Below are positions 46,954 to 61,600 of a DNA stretch of 64,000 nucleotides, one piece after another. Every line of letters begins with the position of its first letter. The first letter of the stretch is position 1. The position numbers and the translations under genes were made by a program. This stretch comes from Glandiceps talaboti (Eukaryota > Hemichordata > Enteropneusta > Spengelidae): NCBI RefSeq assembly GCF_964340395.1, contig NC_135568.1, positions 11,079,776 through 11,143,775 on the forward strand. Direction: 5' to 3'. The notes under the pieces are model-generated. The model was not told where the DNA came from, did no database searches, and saw nothing but the letters and a program-made list of their open reading frames with translations.

Positions 46954-47403
46954 CATACAACCCAGATCTGTGTTGTATGTAAAGTGTAGTCTATGCAACA
47001 TAATTATAACTGAAACAGCCTTTAGTTTTTCCCTTTGACAATGTCGCTCAGTTAGTGCCAGGGCACTGACTTATTGAGTTTGTAGTATTTTTTTTTTGAG
47101 ACTGTCATTGCAACATTGTATTACTACAGGTCATAACATTTTATACTTTAGTCAAAACAAGATATCAAATCTCTATTCATGATCTGTTTACCAAACACCT
47201 CAACCTTGCAGAGGTTGGGTAAACTTATATTAGTGAACGCAATGAGAGTGATACACTGTAACTTACTTGTTGATACATGTGAAAACTATTTTCAATAACG
47301 GTTCCACTAAGTGGTTTACTCAAAGGGGAAAATGACAATGGTTCAATTATAACGATGTTGCGTAGACTACACTTTCAACACAACCCCAATCTTGGTTGTA
47401 TGG
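46954..47403. mobile_element. Foldback element with ~60-bp arms
   Basis: CATACAACCCAGATCTGTGT and AAGTGTAGTCTATGCAACAT on the left recur inverted on the right (ending CTTGGTTGTATGG). 450 bp in total, no coding capacity. Confidence 0.75.
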
Positions 47404-49592
47404 TAAGCCCCATTTTGTTAACTTCTGAATCAAAGGCAAAAATGATGTTGGACCCCATCCAGATCTTGATATTCCATTTGAAGTTCTTCAATATCATCTG
47501 AACAGACGTACACCGCTTACTTACTTACAACACGTAACAAGGGACTGTGCTTATAAAATTCATATTCAAAAACACAACACAATTTGCGGAAATGTTCAGT
47601 GAGCAAGCAATCAAACTTAGACAAAATCTATCAATTTAACATCTTTATAATAACCAGTCCACTATATCTCACATTTGTGGTTATTTAAGGCAAGCTGAAC
47701 CATTTTATTTTGCAATTTTTTAAAAGCATTTAAAAGTTTTGTTTCAACCATCTAGCTCATTGCATGACTAATGCATGTAATGTTGAAAATTTACCTGAAA
47801 TGTTCCCAAAATTAGTGACACTACAACTTGTGTTCAAAACTTTAGGCGGGAAAGTGTTTTGACAGAAGTGCTTCATCATTTCCATTTTTCCAAGCACATG
47901 TATATGTAGCATTAATGAAAACAAAGAAATTCTCCATATCACCATATCACCAACATATTTACAACCTTGTTCTCACTTTATTATAATGTTTCTTACAGAT
48001 TGTCATAAAATTTAGAGTCTTTCTCAAAAAAATATTTCCTTTTGATTCAAAAGAGATTAAAAAAACTGGTAAATGTGTAGAAGGAGAAAGACTAACCTAA
48101 CCTTTGTCTAAAAACAACACTTCCTCCATGTTTATGATAATTCAAAATGGGAATAATTATTTTTAGTGACGTTTGATTGGGCAGGACAATCAGGCCATAA
48201 CTTAGAATTTGCATATCAAAGATATGCAACACAGGAAAAGGTCACGTTGTCATTGCATTGCAAATGTTCTTATCTTAGAAATTGAATACATGGATGAAAA
48301 CGAGGCTATGCAAATCACCTGAGATTTGCATAACATTGCAATATTGCCCTAGAGGTCACCAAGTAGTAACCTTTGAACTGTGTTTATGGTAATGAAATTC
48401 AAAAATGGTGACGTTTTTTTGAAAATCTGCCACTTGAATTATCATGAACATGTATAGCTTACTTTCTATATATTAACACAGGATTTCATTGAAATTTATC
48501 CCAAAAAAGGATAAGACAAGTTCATTTTAAACTACTTATACTCTCTTAATGTTCAAAACTCTCTTAATTTAAATATTCACAAAAATCCTCATATACAGCA
48601 AATAACAATAATCTTACATCTTATCTCAAACATTTACATTTTTTAAGCAAAAAAATTCATCCACGTTGATACAATTTAAATAACAATGGAAGTCTGCATA
48701 ATACTGTACAAAAATTTACCACGAGTACCCCTAACTCCACAATCATAATACATGCCAATGCTAAGCAGCATAGGCAGCCTCTTGTTCCTTTTTTTTTACT
48801 TCGGCATTTTCAATAAATAGCACCATGTTAGGAAAGTTAATTCAAACTTTAATACAGGTAACACGGCAAGACAAGACAATAAGTATATCTTTTATGTTAA
48901 TTTCACAACTATACTAAGTCAACAGAATAATTCTTATTGTTTTTTCATTACCTTGTTCAAGCCAAGCTACTAGGTTTTGAAACAAAAGTTACAATTTTGA
49001 CTGTGTTACCAAAATTTGTGTTCTATGTAGTATGTTCGGTTGTTAAGGTCCACCCCAAATGGTTTTACATCATTTTGATGTGGTTATATACCAAAATATT
49101 GACTTCGTTATAATTTGTGTGTATTACATCACCACTATATGTGTATATGTCGGTTCTGCAGTCCAACTTCTTTATTTGATAAATTTCCATCCATAAATTA
49201 AGTAAAAGTCTACATGCTTGGCTTGCACAAAGTATGATCACATCATTCCCACATCTCTTCCCGTCATTTAGTTAGGAAAAAACATTAACATAAGGACACA
49301 AAATACTAGCAAAAGTAACCAGACTCTTTATGGCATTCATGTTTTTCACAGCTGAAAGCAGCAAGATATCTAGAAATGGTACGAAATGAACTAGCTCTGG
49401 TTACCCTTTTTCTGACTCTACATAGTACAAGAAATCCTAGTACGGTAAAAAAGGTGAAATGGAAAACACAAAAACGTAAGTGAAAAAATAAACTTTGTTT
49501 TTTTTTTTACTCTAAGCGAGTCACAATTGCATACAGTTTGTCATATGCAAATTAGGTGGCTGTTAATGATCATGTAGTTAGGGGGTCTGTGG
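47404..49592. other. DPP4-like 3' flank or UTR, no gene seen
   Basis: AT-rich. Minus-strand AATAAA occurs at 49171-49176, about 420 bp past the DPP4-like stop, and is a candidate poly(A) signal. A minus-strand frame near 47430-47500 (SDDIEELQMEYQDLDG) is short and unassigned. Confidence 0.45.
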
Positions 49593-49697
49593 CTAGTCTT
49601 TGAGATTGAGGCACTCCTGGAGATGATTGGTTAGTAGCCTATATAGATGTTTTCTTGTATGTTGTCCTGACAAATCATGTGCTTTGTCTGTGTAGAA
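49593..49697 (-). CDS. DPP4-like terminal exon: catalytic His
   Basis: Encodes [34 protein letters not shown] and TAG. His in KAHD is the third triad residue. It aligns with human DPP4 WYTDEDHGIASSTAHQHIY. Confidence 0.95.
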   Translation of the reverse strand, partial: FYTDKAHDLSGQHTRKHLYRLLTNHLQECLNLKD

Positions 49698-52600
49698 CTG
49701 AAAAAAAACGATAAATAATTTGTTAGGCATAAAAAGTATCTAAATCTGCGCGACATTGCTGGGACTAATGTGTAGATTTTAGATAATATTCAAAGCCCTA
49801 TCACGCAGCAAATATATTACGCCAGATGTTAAATTTAAATATTCATAAAGTATATAAAGGTAAAAGCAGGGCAATCGAAGACACGTTGTCATTCCGGAAG
49901 TGTATATTATTTAGGGGCGAGATCAATAGTTCAATGTAGGATAAAAAATAAAATAATTTCTTTTACTTTGGGGTGGGGGTTTGTTGAACCATTTTATTAG
50001 TCATCTGACAAAATCGACTTTATTTTTAGATGTTTTGTACCCCTAAATACAAATATTTCTTTGAGAAATGGAAGAATTTTTGCCATAGTAAATGCATGTC
50101 ATTAAATTAAAGTAAAGTGTCAACAAAAGAACTATTTTTATTCACTACATACTGATTTGAAATCGATTGTGCTATCTTTGAAACAATTTTGGCCAATTTA
50201 GTTAGAAGGGGTGTCTAAGGCCTAACAAGTTTAAGAATTTAGTTTTTTAAACTATTTATCTTGCCCCTTTAGTTAGCTAATCCATCAAGAGGCATCTCCT
50301 TTGTTTCCCCACCCTTCTAGAACGATAGTGAATACTTCAACAATATTCTTGACAATTATTTCAACAAAGTAAAGCAGTGTGTGTGTGTGGTTATTAATTT
50401 AAGTGGCACAAGCTGAGTTTATAAGGTTTTTACTCTTAAGTGAAAATACTTTGAATTCACTTAAACTATTTTAGTATAATGTGTTCTGGCATTGTTAGAA
50501 CTGTTGACTGCATAGTATGGAGTTTCTGTACGTATAATAAACTCCGTCATCGGATCAGGCTTGTGAGTTCGGTCAATTGCAAGTGATAGTTAAAGATACT
50601 TTGACATTCTTTTCAATGGAGAAAGAAATATACCTCAAAAACTTATAAACTCATAGTTTGTACCCCTTTAAACTGTTAACAAATATACTCACCTGCATTT
50701 TAAAATCTACTTCATATTCTATGAGTGCTTTCATTAAATTTGCACTATGTTGAAAATGTACATTATCTGAAAAAAACAATACAAAATATAAAGTATGTCT
50801 TTAATTTCTAAAATGCTTCTTCTATGTTAAAGACTCAAAGGCATACATGAGTAAAATTTGCAATTCAAAATGTACATTGTAAATGATGATTTGTACTCAA
50901 CAATTGTGGCCCTCACTTCATTGCTTCTGAACAACACCCCCTAGTGCCCAAACTATGTATTCTTTTGTTTTGTTTTCCATAAGGCGCCATCAATAAAATC
51001 TTTGTTGGCAGATTTAGAAAACACAAACATTTTGTTTTGCTCAAAATTTCCATGCAAGGCCATATTTCTAAATAGTTGTTTAAGACAATAACACTGCAGC
51101 TTTTATCATTTATCATAATATATTTCACCAGAGAAGTGAATTTTTTCGGTAGGTTTTGGGGAAATTTAAGGAGCCAAACTGGTATTCCATTCATTATTAG
51201 GTTGACTCCATATACCCAACATACAAATTTGTCACACGACTTATTGGGGCAAAATAAATTTGACCTGCAACCCCCTCAAATATGGTGTAGTCCATTCATG
51301 CTTGGATCATTTCATTTTAGAGGAGGGGTGAATCAAGATCTAATATACACTTACCATCAGCTAATCCATGGACTAAGAGAAAACTTTTATCTACAAAATT
51401 CTCTGCTTTAGCTGAAACATTGGCATGCTGTAGAAAAAAACAACAACATCTTAAGTACAATTTATGTCAAGTGTAAAAAACTTTATCACTTGTGTGAAAT
51501 ATCACCCACACACGTGTAAGGTAGATTTGACTTTAAAATTACTGGATACTAATTCTGTTCACCTTTTATTATACCTCTTATAACTTCTACTTACCATGTA
51601 TGCAAGTTCATTTTCTTCAGGATAATGCATATATCTCTCTGTGTATGCAGAATCTGCAAAAATTAGAAAAAAAATACAACTATAATTCCTGGTTACTAAA
51701 ATCATTTTTGAAACTTCATTTCCATATAAAACCATCAGCAAGAGTATTCTCAGTACCTGCAATAGCATTTTACCTCATGTTGGAGTGTCGACTTATTTTC
51801 AAGCGCACCTAAATTTTGTATAGTATAAAAAAATAAATGTTAAGCGGAAGTTATGGTGTCAACCAGGAAATCGAATGTTCCTTATTTTTATGATGCACTA
51901 AGGGAGTAATATTCTATTTCAGGTACAGAGAATTAAACAACATATATATTAATTTTTAAATTTCAATGTTCATGATTCTTTAGGTATTATATATATTTTT
52001 CTTCTTGTATGTCATCAAAGTATTAGTCACAGCTAATGTTAGGCCTCTCAAAAGTTAATACATATTTTGTTGTCCTCCCCTCTTGATCATAGATATCTGT
52101 TGTACATAGTATGGTGTGTGTTAGCATGAATCACATCTAAAGTTTTCATTTGTGTATACAATGTTTAGTTTTGCCCGACAATTATCACTTCTGATTGTTA
52201 GGTGTGCAATAGAGCAATGGGACATTTTGAAGTTTTCAAAACCTGGAAAGCGAGCTATCGGCAAACTAAGATAGACACAAAGTAAAACTATTGTTATTGT
52301 ATGAGTTGATAGCAATGCCTAATCACTTTGTAATTAAGATATACACGAATAAGGTTGAACTTGCCCTCAGAGACTGTAAATGTAATTACATCAATGTCCA
52401 TATAATTTCTCAAAAGCAAAAACTGTTTTGAACAATCTATATGTTCTAATTATGTAATTACCTGTACCAAGATTTACAAAATTCTTGACATATAAATTAT
52501 CATGAACCTTCTTGATTGTACAATTAAACTTGCAAAGATTTGACCACATACTGTTCTCACAATATTTATCAAGTAAATTTCCTATATAGATGCCTAATTT

Positions 52601-55600
52601 TGCATAATAGTAAATGTTTAACTTTGTGTCTGTGTTAGCTAGCTAATAGTTGACTTGGTGTCAAAAGTATTATTCTTGCAGTTTTTACCATAAACTACTG
52701 TGGGCATCCCCCTCTAGAAACAACCACAATGAAGAAATCAAACTTACCATAATATCTCCAATCTGTTACTGGTGCAACAGCCATGGCACATGTAAAGGTA
52801 TCCCCACCGTTTGCTAACGCCATGGCAGATGCAAAACCTCCGTACGACTGCAACAAAACCATAACACTTTTTCATTTTAGAAATTTTCACAAATAATCAA
52901 ATTATAGTATTTAGTTTGCCAGTACTGGTGTCCCATTGTAATATTTGGGTTGGAAATGCTTCAAAATGATATTGCAACCCGGGAAAGTAAACAAATGAAT
53001 TGTAGAATACTTCATGTACTCTCGTGCTCTGCTCTGCCAAGGGTTATTTATGCTATAATCCAATTCATTTGTTTACTTTCCCTCCATCAATGTTTCAATC
53101 TTGGCCAGTTGTATATTTATGGAAATGTGAAAAGTTAGAAAAGTTTACATATATAATGATCATATCTGAATAAATTATATTTCAGCATGTCATCTTCTGT
53201 TTTTGTGTAAACAGCCAGTCAAGTTTTTTCCTGGTCACACCCCTTAGGTAACAGACAGGCAAAGTGAATATTTTTCTCTTTTTTCTCTAAGAATTGAACA
53301 CTTCAGTGAAAACCTGGATTACAAAAAAGTTGCGCTAAACAACCAAATTAACAAATTTTCAAATGCCTGGCTGAGATTAATTATTCATACGCAATGAACA
53401 TAATTATGGTATGTCTACCACACGAGGGCGCCAGCAAGTCTGCTTTATGTAATAGATGGACTACGAAATTTGGTTTGTTTTCTAATTTTCAATTTTGTTT
53501 CGACACAATGATTTCTATATTTCATAGCAATTAATACTTACCCAACCCCATATAGCTGCTCTCTTGTTATCAATATATTTCAAATCTTTAATATGACTGA
53601 AATAAAGCACAAAAATATGGAACCATTAAAATGAAGACTAATTTTAATAGTAATACATAGTCCAGTTTATAGTTTGTGTGCATCCAATGGTGCTTGATGC
53701 TTTCAGAGCCATTAAATAGAATAAATGGTGCAATAAAAAATACTGTGTTTCTGATAACCCTGACCGATCCAAAAATTTTTAATTTGAAAACAAAAACAAA
53801 AGAAATTATTTGTCTTCCTGACCTTCATGCATGTCAGTTTTGTGGTCAAAGCAATATTTTTCAAATATAAAAATTATTAAAGAGATAAATAAATTCCTGC
53901 CATGTTATCGGAAAAACTTGGGCATATCAGACATAACAAGTCCCAGTTCTGATTTCTAGTTTTCAATGACACTAATGACCTGACAAAAAATAATAGCGCC
54001 CTCTATGACCAGATGGTGTTGTTGACTTCCCCTCATCAGAAAGAGATTGATTACAGAGCAATGTCTGTCCCTGAATACGGGACAAGGAGGTAGAATTACT
54101 GGTAACAACGCCCTCTATGTTCACAGAACTGTTGACAATACTACTATACTATAGTACTGTCCAGAGGGCGTTGTTACCAGTAATTCTCGTGCTGCCCACA
54201 ACTTACCACAAACAAGCCAGGCTGAACATGTTGAAACAAATAGTACGGTATTTTAATACCCTGGTCATTGTATGTCATGATGTGTCTACATCAAAATGTT
54301 CCAAATCAACACAATTTTGTCATTTAAAAAAATCAATTATGCTAAGAAGTATTAAGTCAATTGACTTGTAGTGACAAGGCCCCTTAGGTCATGCGTATTT
54401 TCCTTGGCCGAACGAAGCAAAATAGTGGGGAATAAGTCAACAGGAAGAAAAATAAGAAACTTACTTAGCACCTGTCACCTGGTCTTCTATATCAACTGAC
54501 CCTAGTTGTTTGTATACTTCAAACATAAACTTGTCACCATAGAAACCGGCTCCCCTTCCATCAATGCTGGCCACAATGACATTATACTGACTTGATAAAT
54601 AAGCAGGCCAACCCAGGGAGTATATTTCTTGCACTTTTTGTGTTCCTGGTCCACCATAACTATCGGGGAAGGGAAGGTGAGAAGTTAGTAATAATAATAT
54701 TTATCGATATGGCTGCCACTGACTGTTAAAGTGGTCATATAGAGATGACAAATGGGTAATTCTTTTGGATTTTGAATTCTTATTAATATTCTGGTAATTG
54801 AGATAGACACAAAGTAAAACTATTGTCACAACATGTTGATACAACAGCGATAAGCTATCAAATGAATGTTGGTTTAATTATAGACTCAGTAGGGAGTTCA
54901 AGTTTCATAAACTTGCAGTGCTGTTTTGGGACTTCCAATGTTTACATTATCTTCATCACAGGGTGATGAGAACCGCTATCACCCACTTGTGTAATCTACC
55001 ACACTGAAGGCTGGATTACTAGTGTCGAAAAACTAAGTTTTCCTTCAAAAATAAAAAGTGAAACAGCATCGACCAAATCCGTGTTTGTAACTCAATAAAT
55101 GACAAAAAAAAGCTAAAAAGTGTGTAAAAAGTTTACAAACAATAACAAATATTTTGCACTTCATCAAATTACTTACACATCAATAAGCAACGGATGTTTC
55201 CTGGCATTATCCATCTTAGCTGGCAGCGTCAACTCGGCATACATTCCCGGATTTTCGTACCCCTCTGTGGGAATCTCAAGATATATCTTCTTGGGCACAG
55301 CTTTACCTTCTAATTTCTGAGCCAGTTTAGAATTATCTTCAAACACATATAGTAGTGCAAAGTCCTCAGAGCTGTGGAGCGTAGACTGGGGTAAATCTGG
55401 TCCAAGGCAGTTTAAGGCATAAAATTTTGTTGTTTTACTGAACAAAGGTTGTAGAAAAGAACAATTTCTATTTGTCACATTACAGCTCATACAATGCCTC
55501 TCATATTCACCTTCGTTGTTACTATCCAGGTCCACGCTGGAAAAAAATGAAAGAAAGATTTATTCACTAATGTGTAAAAACATTCATCATTTTTAGAAAT

Positions 55601-58600
55601 TAATCTTTATAGTAAACTGATATGTTTAACCGTTTAAAGATTTAGGGTGTATAAAGTTACAGAAACCAAGTCATTAAAGGGGGACACCACTCCAGGAAGA
55701 ATAGCACCCCTAGTGGTCAAACTATAAAATCTTTTGTTTTTCTGTTGAACCACGAATAGTCATTATTCTGATGTTTCTCTGAAATTCCAAGTAATTGTAG
55801 GTGACGTACAATCATGAAATGATTCCAGAACCCATCGTTTATGAAAATTCCCCTCATTTTATAAGCTTTGATACACATAAAACCCACTATTTTAAAACTA
55901 TACTAGTATTGTAAGTGTATGGCTCTTTCTCATGATGCAGCAAAATGTCCAAGCAATAAAGGTGCAAAATCAATTTGTTTCTCTGAAATTGCAAGTAATT
56001 GTAGAACCTATACTTTATGTAAATGTCTTTATTTCCTGGAGTGGTGTATCCCTTTAAAAGACAGACAAAGTGTGTGAAATACACAGCGCCCTCAAGTTAT
56101 ACACACTAGTCATTGTAGATGAATTCTGACAGAGAATGGAAAGTAATGTGTCCTTGTCATTCTAGATGAATTAACCATTTATTTTGTAATTAAAGTAAAC
56201 CTGAAGATCCCAGGAGATGCAACTATTTCCTCATTAAACTTACAACCACGGAATCATTAAATTAACAACACAAACTGATGCCTGGGTTATTGACATTTTG
56301 TACTATACATTTCCATGTACTAGATCCCTTGAGGGACATCATCTGACCAATTTATGTGACTATGTACTCTGTTAGCTAGGTCATTATAAGTGTACTTGAA
56401 CAAACAGGTGGCTACTCAAAAAGGATGAACATTGGGGATACCCTTTCAAAGATAAACGGTTCAACAAAACTGTCGTTTGTTAACATTTTCACTTTCATCT
56501 CAAGTTGCTCACAAAAAAAGGTTACTTTAAAAATATGAAATTGTCAGATTTTTGTTTCGATGATAAATGGTTAACCACAGCTGTTGTCAGTTGACAATTT
56601 GGCGGTTGTAACTGCTCAAAAATGAAAGTTGGGGATTTTTATTTGTGATAATCACTTTAATACAACTGATATTTTACAAAATTAGTCTTTTTACTCTGTG
56701 ATAGCCAATACTCAGGAAATGTTTGTCCCACACCACAGATTTTTTGTTAAAAAAAGTTCTGTTGCCTTTTCTCCAGAACATTCTTTGAAGAACCATACTG
56801 ATTATTTACGTGTTTACTACACCAGGGATGTATATGAAGCTAAGGACTGGTAGCTGGAAAAAAACAATACTCCAAATTTTCTTGCCAGCTTTTTTTCTGC
56901 AAATTTGTGATGCAAATTCTTTATTAACCACTGTTTATTCATGGGTCTCCCTTGTCGATATCACTACTTATTTTTCTTCTAGTTTCACCTGCTACTTTTA
57001 AAATTACCTACAACCCTGCTACATGTTGACCTTTACTTATTTATTTACAGGAAGCTGAGCTGGATCATGAAACAAGACAAAGGAAGACCCACTGAAGTGT
57101 ATCAATAGTTGATTCCTCGATGTGACCTTTCACCTTTTAACACGACCTCTTGAACAGTCTAAAAACTTGACAACATAAACTCGCGACTAAACCTGACATT
57201 ATTTTTTACCAAATAATTTTGATACATTTTGAAAGAAATACTTACTACCACAGATGTCTGGACCTTGGAGATGGCATTTCAGTACTGGTAAAATAAACTC
57301 TTTTTAAGTCTTCGTCAGCTCCCAGAATATCATCAACGTCCCACGTACCATCAGTTACAAAGTCCACTGAGCCTCCCCCACTTCCCTGCAAAACATAGCC
57401 ACACCAACCTATTAATGACTATACTTTGGTATCTTCTATTGTCAAGGAAGATTCCATTTTAGAGAAAAGGTAGGGACGAATACCTTTAAAACCACATTCA
57501 TCTTAGGGAAACTATGGCTGTCGTCCTTCCAAAATCTACCACAATATAAAGTCATTGAAACTACAACAACAGAGTCACATAGTGTTTTTATTATGGGGAG
57601 AGGGAAAGTAAAATCTTCCCTCCTTCTTGAGGTATTTTATGGGGCTCTTAAATCAAAATTACGGTACACAACCTGAAAATGTAATATGCCAAAATCTGAT
57701 TTCCCACTTCTATTTTGTTCCATAACTTTTATAATGATTGCAAAATCATGCAATTGTTGAGAAAGTGGGAAAATCACTGATCACTGTCGTAAACGTATTC
57801 AATGTAATGATGTATGGGTAACTACATGTATATGTGTATGTCAGTTTTACTTCAAGAATACACTCCTTCCTCGCGTTAGTTTCCCAACATTAGCAAAAAA
57901 ACTGAATCAATTTTGAGAATGTGGGAAATCATCTTGTGGAAAAAATCACTGAAAAAAGGGCAATCTTAGTGAAGTTATTTGCAAAATTTATGAAGTTCTA
58001 AAAGTACCCTAAATTTAGTGAAAAAACCAGAATCAATTTTGAGAGTGTGGATAAACACTTTATGGAAAAAACCACTGAATAGTTTTGTAAATTTATTCAC
58101 GTTGTCAATTAACTGATTGTGAGGAACTGGCAGATGTTGCTGATAAAATGTTGATACGTGATTATGGTAGATTTATTGTCTTTATTACGTGTTTGCTAGG
58201 GGCTAGGGAAACTTCCGTGTGACTGACTGACTGACTGACTGATGAAAGTTATCTGATTCTTGCACACATCAATGACGCCTGAAATAGTATGGATGTCAGA
58301 CAGATCGTTGCACCATCCATCCATAAACTGACAGAGTGTGAAAGTGACTCTGATGGAGGTTAAAGGCAATCATGAAAAGGTAGTGTTGCAAATGATTGTG
58401 AGATGCTGAATCTGATGACTTGTATGGGGCAATCGTGCTACGGTGCATACACCAGAAGTGATTGAAGACGATGTTTATCCCCGAGGAGGGAAAAGCATGT
58501 AAAGCTAGACACGGACTCAGAGTCAGTTCTAACTGATGAATCATCCAAAGTGTAAAAGGTGAGCTGGAACGATCGACCATTTTCAGAACTTTGCTCAAGG

Positions 58601-61600
58601 GATCAACTTGTCAGGTTTGATGAAGAAAAAAGTCGATGGGATATTTTTTTCTCCTTTGTGATCATTTTAGTTGCGTCAGGCTAAGCGGCCTGGCTTGTTT
58701 TGTAATGCATTCTTGATCAGACAGGAACTGTTATCACCTGTGATGATGTTGACTTTGCCCCTTAGGGTCAGGGACAATATGTCATAACATTTCATCACAA
58801 ATGAATATTCACAGACAAAAATGCATTTCTATTCTGGTACACGTTTGATCTATTAAGGGAACAGTCTGTAACTTTATGGTCTTTGTGGTTACTTTAGTTT
58901 AAAGGGACACAGTCTGTAACTTTATGGTCTTTGGTGGTTACTTTTGTTTAAAGGGACACAGTCTGTAACTTTATGGTCTTTGGTGGTTACTTTTGTTTAA
59001 AGGGGCACAGTCTGTAACTTTGTGGTCTCTGGTGATTACCTTTGTTTAAAGGGACACAGTCTGTAGTGGTTACTTTTGCTTAAAGGGAAACAGTCTATAA
59101 CTTGATGGTTTTTAGTGGTGTTTACTTTTGTTTATGGGCCAACTGTCTGTACCTTTCTGGTAGGTACATTTGTTTGATATTGGTGAATCTTTAGCCTATT
59201 ATAATTCAAGTGACTAATCTATGTTGAATGTTGCGCTGTAAATACTGAATTGTGTATTTTCTCAAGACTGTTCATTTGATGTCAACTTACAGGTGCTGTA
59301 ATCTTTGCCAGGTGCTTGAAATCTCCCTTATTGCCCTGTTTCCGTGGCAACTTGGTGAAATATTCTCCTCCACTCTGTGTGAATACTGGTGGATGCTGTG
59401 AATAACAAGATTTACAAATTCAGTAAAAAAGTCAAGAGTTGCAACAAAATCTTAATTAGTTTTCTCTCTTTGAACCTTGTTGGTAAATTTGCACTCTCGT
59501 TCTAACGTTGTCTATTTGACAATGAAGAATACCATAAATAATTCACAATTTGTCAATCACTTTGTATGCAAATCACCCTATCTAAATCACATCATATGCA
59601 AATCACTATATATGTAAATCACTAAACATATGTAAATCACTACATATGCAAATGATTATCAACAGCAGATCAACGGTTACATGTAGAAATAGAAATATTG
59701 CCTTTCCAATCTTAAGGACAAACACAAACACCTTATTATGACATCATAGGGTTAAAGCTCATTGCTTACCAATAGAAGCCAACCATGTGACATTTCATAC
59801 TCAAAATTTTGGGAACAGGATCCAGTATCTGCTTGACATAGCACAACAATGGAATGTGTCTGTAGTCTGTTGGACCAGACCACTGCAAAGCGGTTGTTGT
59901 CTGGCCATGACAATGCCATGAAATAGTGATCCCTGTGGTGCAAAAAAAAATTTGACAATTAATTATAAATGGATAACACAAAATTTTCCAAACAGGTATA
60001 AAATAGTGTTTGAGCAATTTACTGATCAATAATTATGTGCCCCTCAGTATGGCTCAGCCACCCCCTAACATAATGGCAAGCTCCAGGTCATGGCACATGT
60101 GTACAATACGCTACGACCATTACACTAATGTACAGGAAACACATCACGAATAGATAAATGTAATAAATCTGGGATTAGGGAAGGATTTTTTTCTAAATGC
60201 ACTGTAATATAAATATTAAATTATTCTGGCCCTCACTTTGGTTGGCAAGCTGCTTCCAAACATAATGGTACTATTAAATTGTACTGATACTTATCATTTC
60301 AAAACCCAGAATTTTGCATTTTTTTTTGTGATATAAAGTCTTTACTAATTAATACTGACGGAACACATTGATAATTGTTTGATCTTGTCAGGACCTGTCT
60401 ATTCTATCCTGAGATTCATACATTTTAGTAGTTCGTAAGACGCACACAAGCTTCGTATATATATAGTCTAGATGCTGTCCGTGGCTTCCAATTTCTTCTC
60501 GCATACAGCTCAACGAGGTCCCAAGATGAAATTTCAAATTTCAAATTCACACGAAGTCATTAACATCATGCCTTTGTTAATCAATCACAGAATTATGCCT
60601 GGTGATACGATAGACTTCATTGGGGCAGTGACATAATGTCCAAATATGGTATATTTATCATATCAGGGTACTATTTATAGTTGTTCTGTCATTCTAACAG
60701 CTGGAGGTTTACTCATTTGCATGAACAACCTTTGGTCCATGACTTTTCATTGAGCTAGACGGGTTGAAGAGAGCTCTTGAGATTGGAAGTCACATATAGC
60801 ATCTAGACTAAGTATAGTAGATACGTTATAATTATTTCAAACTTACTGATCTGCTAGTTCATCTGGTGGGTACACTGGTAAAATTGTTTTAAGTTTTGTG
60901 TTGTATATTGACAGTGCAACTATTGGATTATTTGCAGCACCAGCTTTTGGGTATGGGATGTCCACTACGTCGGCGTAAACTTTATAGTCGTACTTCATGT
61001 AATTGGCCTCTCGTACATCGGTGTCATTGAATGTAAGAAAACAAAAGTAGGCACCATCAGATGACCACCATATGGCATTGTTTGTACTCAATATCTCCTC
61101 TGAAAGAAAAAGGACATTTGAAGAAATTTAGTAACCTCGGCAACTATTGGCATGAAGACAGCAATTTTTTCATTGACAAATTATCTTGGTAACTTAGCAT
61201 ACAGACATTATGTTTGCACATTGTTGGCATGGAAACAACATTTTTATTGGAAATTATATAGAGATGGCAATTTTCATTGACACATAACCTTGGCACCTCC
61301 TGGCAGATAATTTAGATATTGCAAAAGAGAAACTTGTCTGAAAATCGTTTGATCAAAATATGTATTTTTCCAAATGTTTGCCACATTTTAGATTTATGTT
61401 ACGCTGAAATTGTTAAAAACAGTTGCTATGAACGTGGAAACATCATCAATGACAAAATTTAAAGTTTGGGCAAAAAGTGAGTTTTAGTATGTGATATAAA
61501 AAAGTATCTGAGCAAGTTTACAATACAAACATGACTGGAATTTTGAACTAATTTGCACCTTGGCAGGGTTTTTATTTTGGAGTAAAATCAAGAATGAAAA

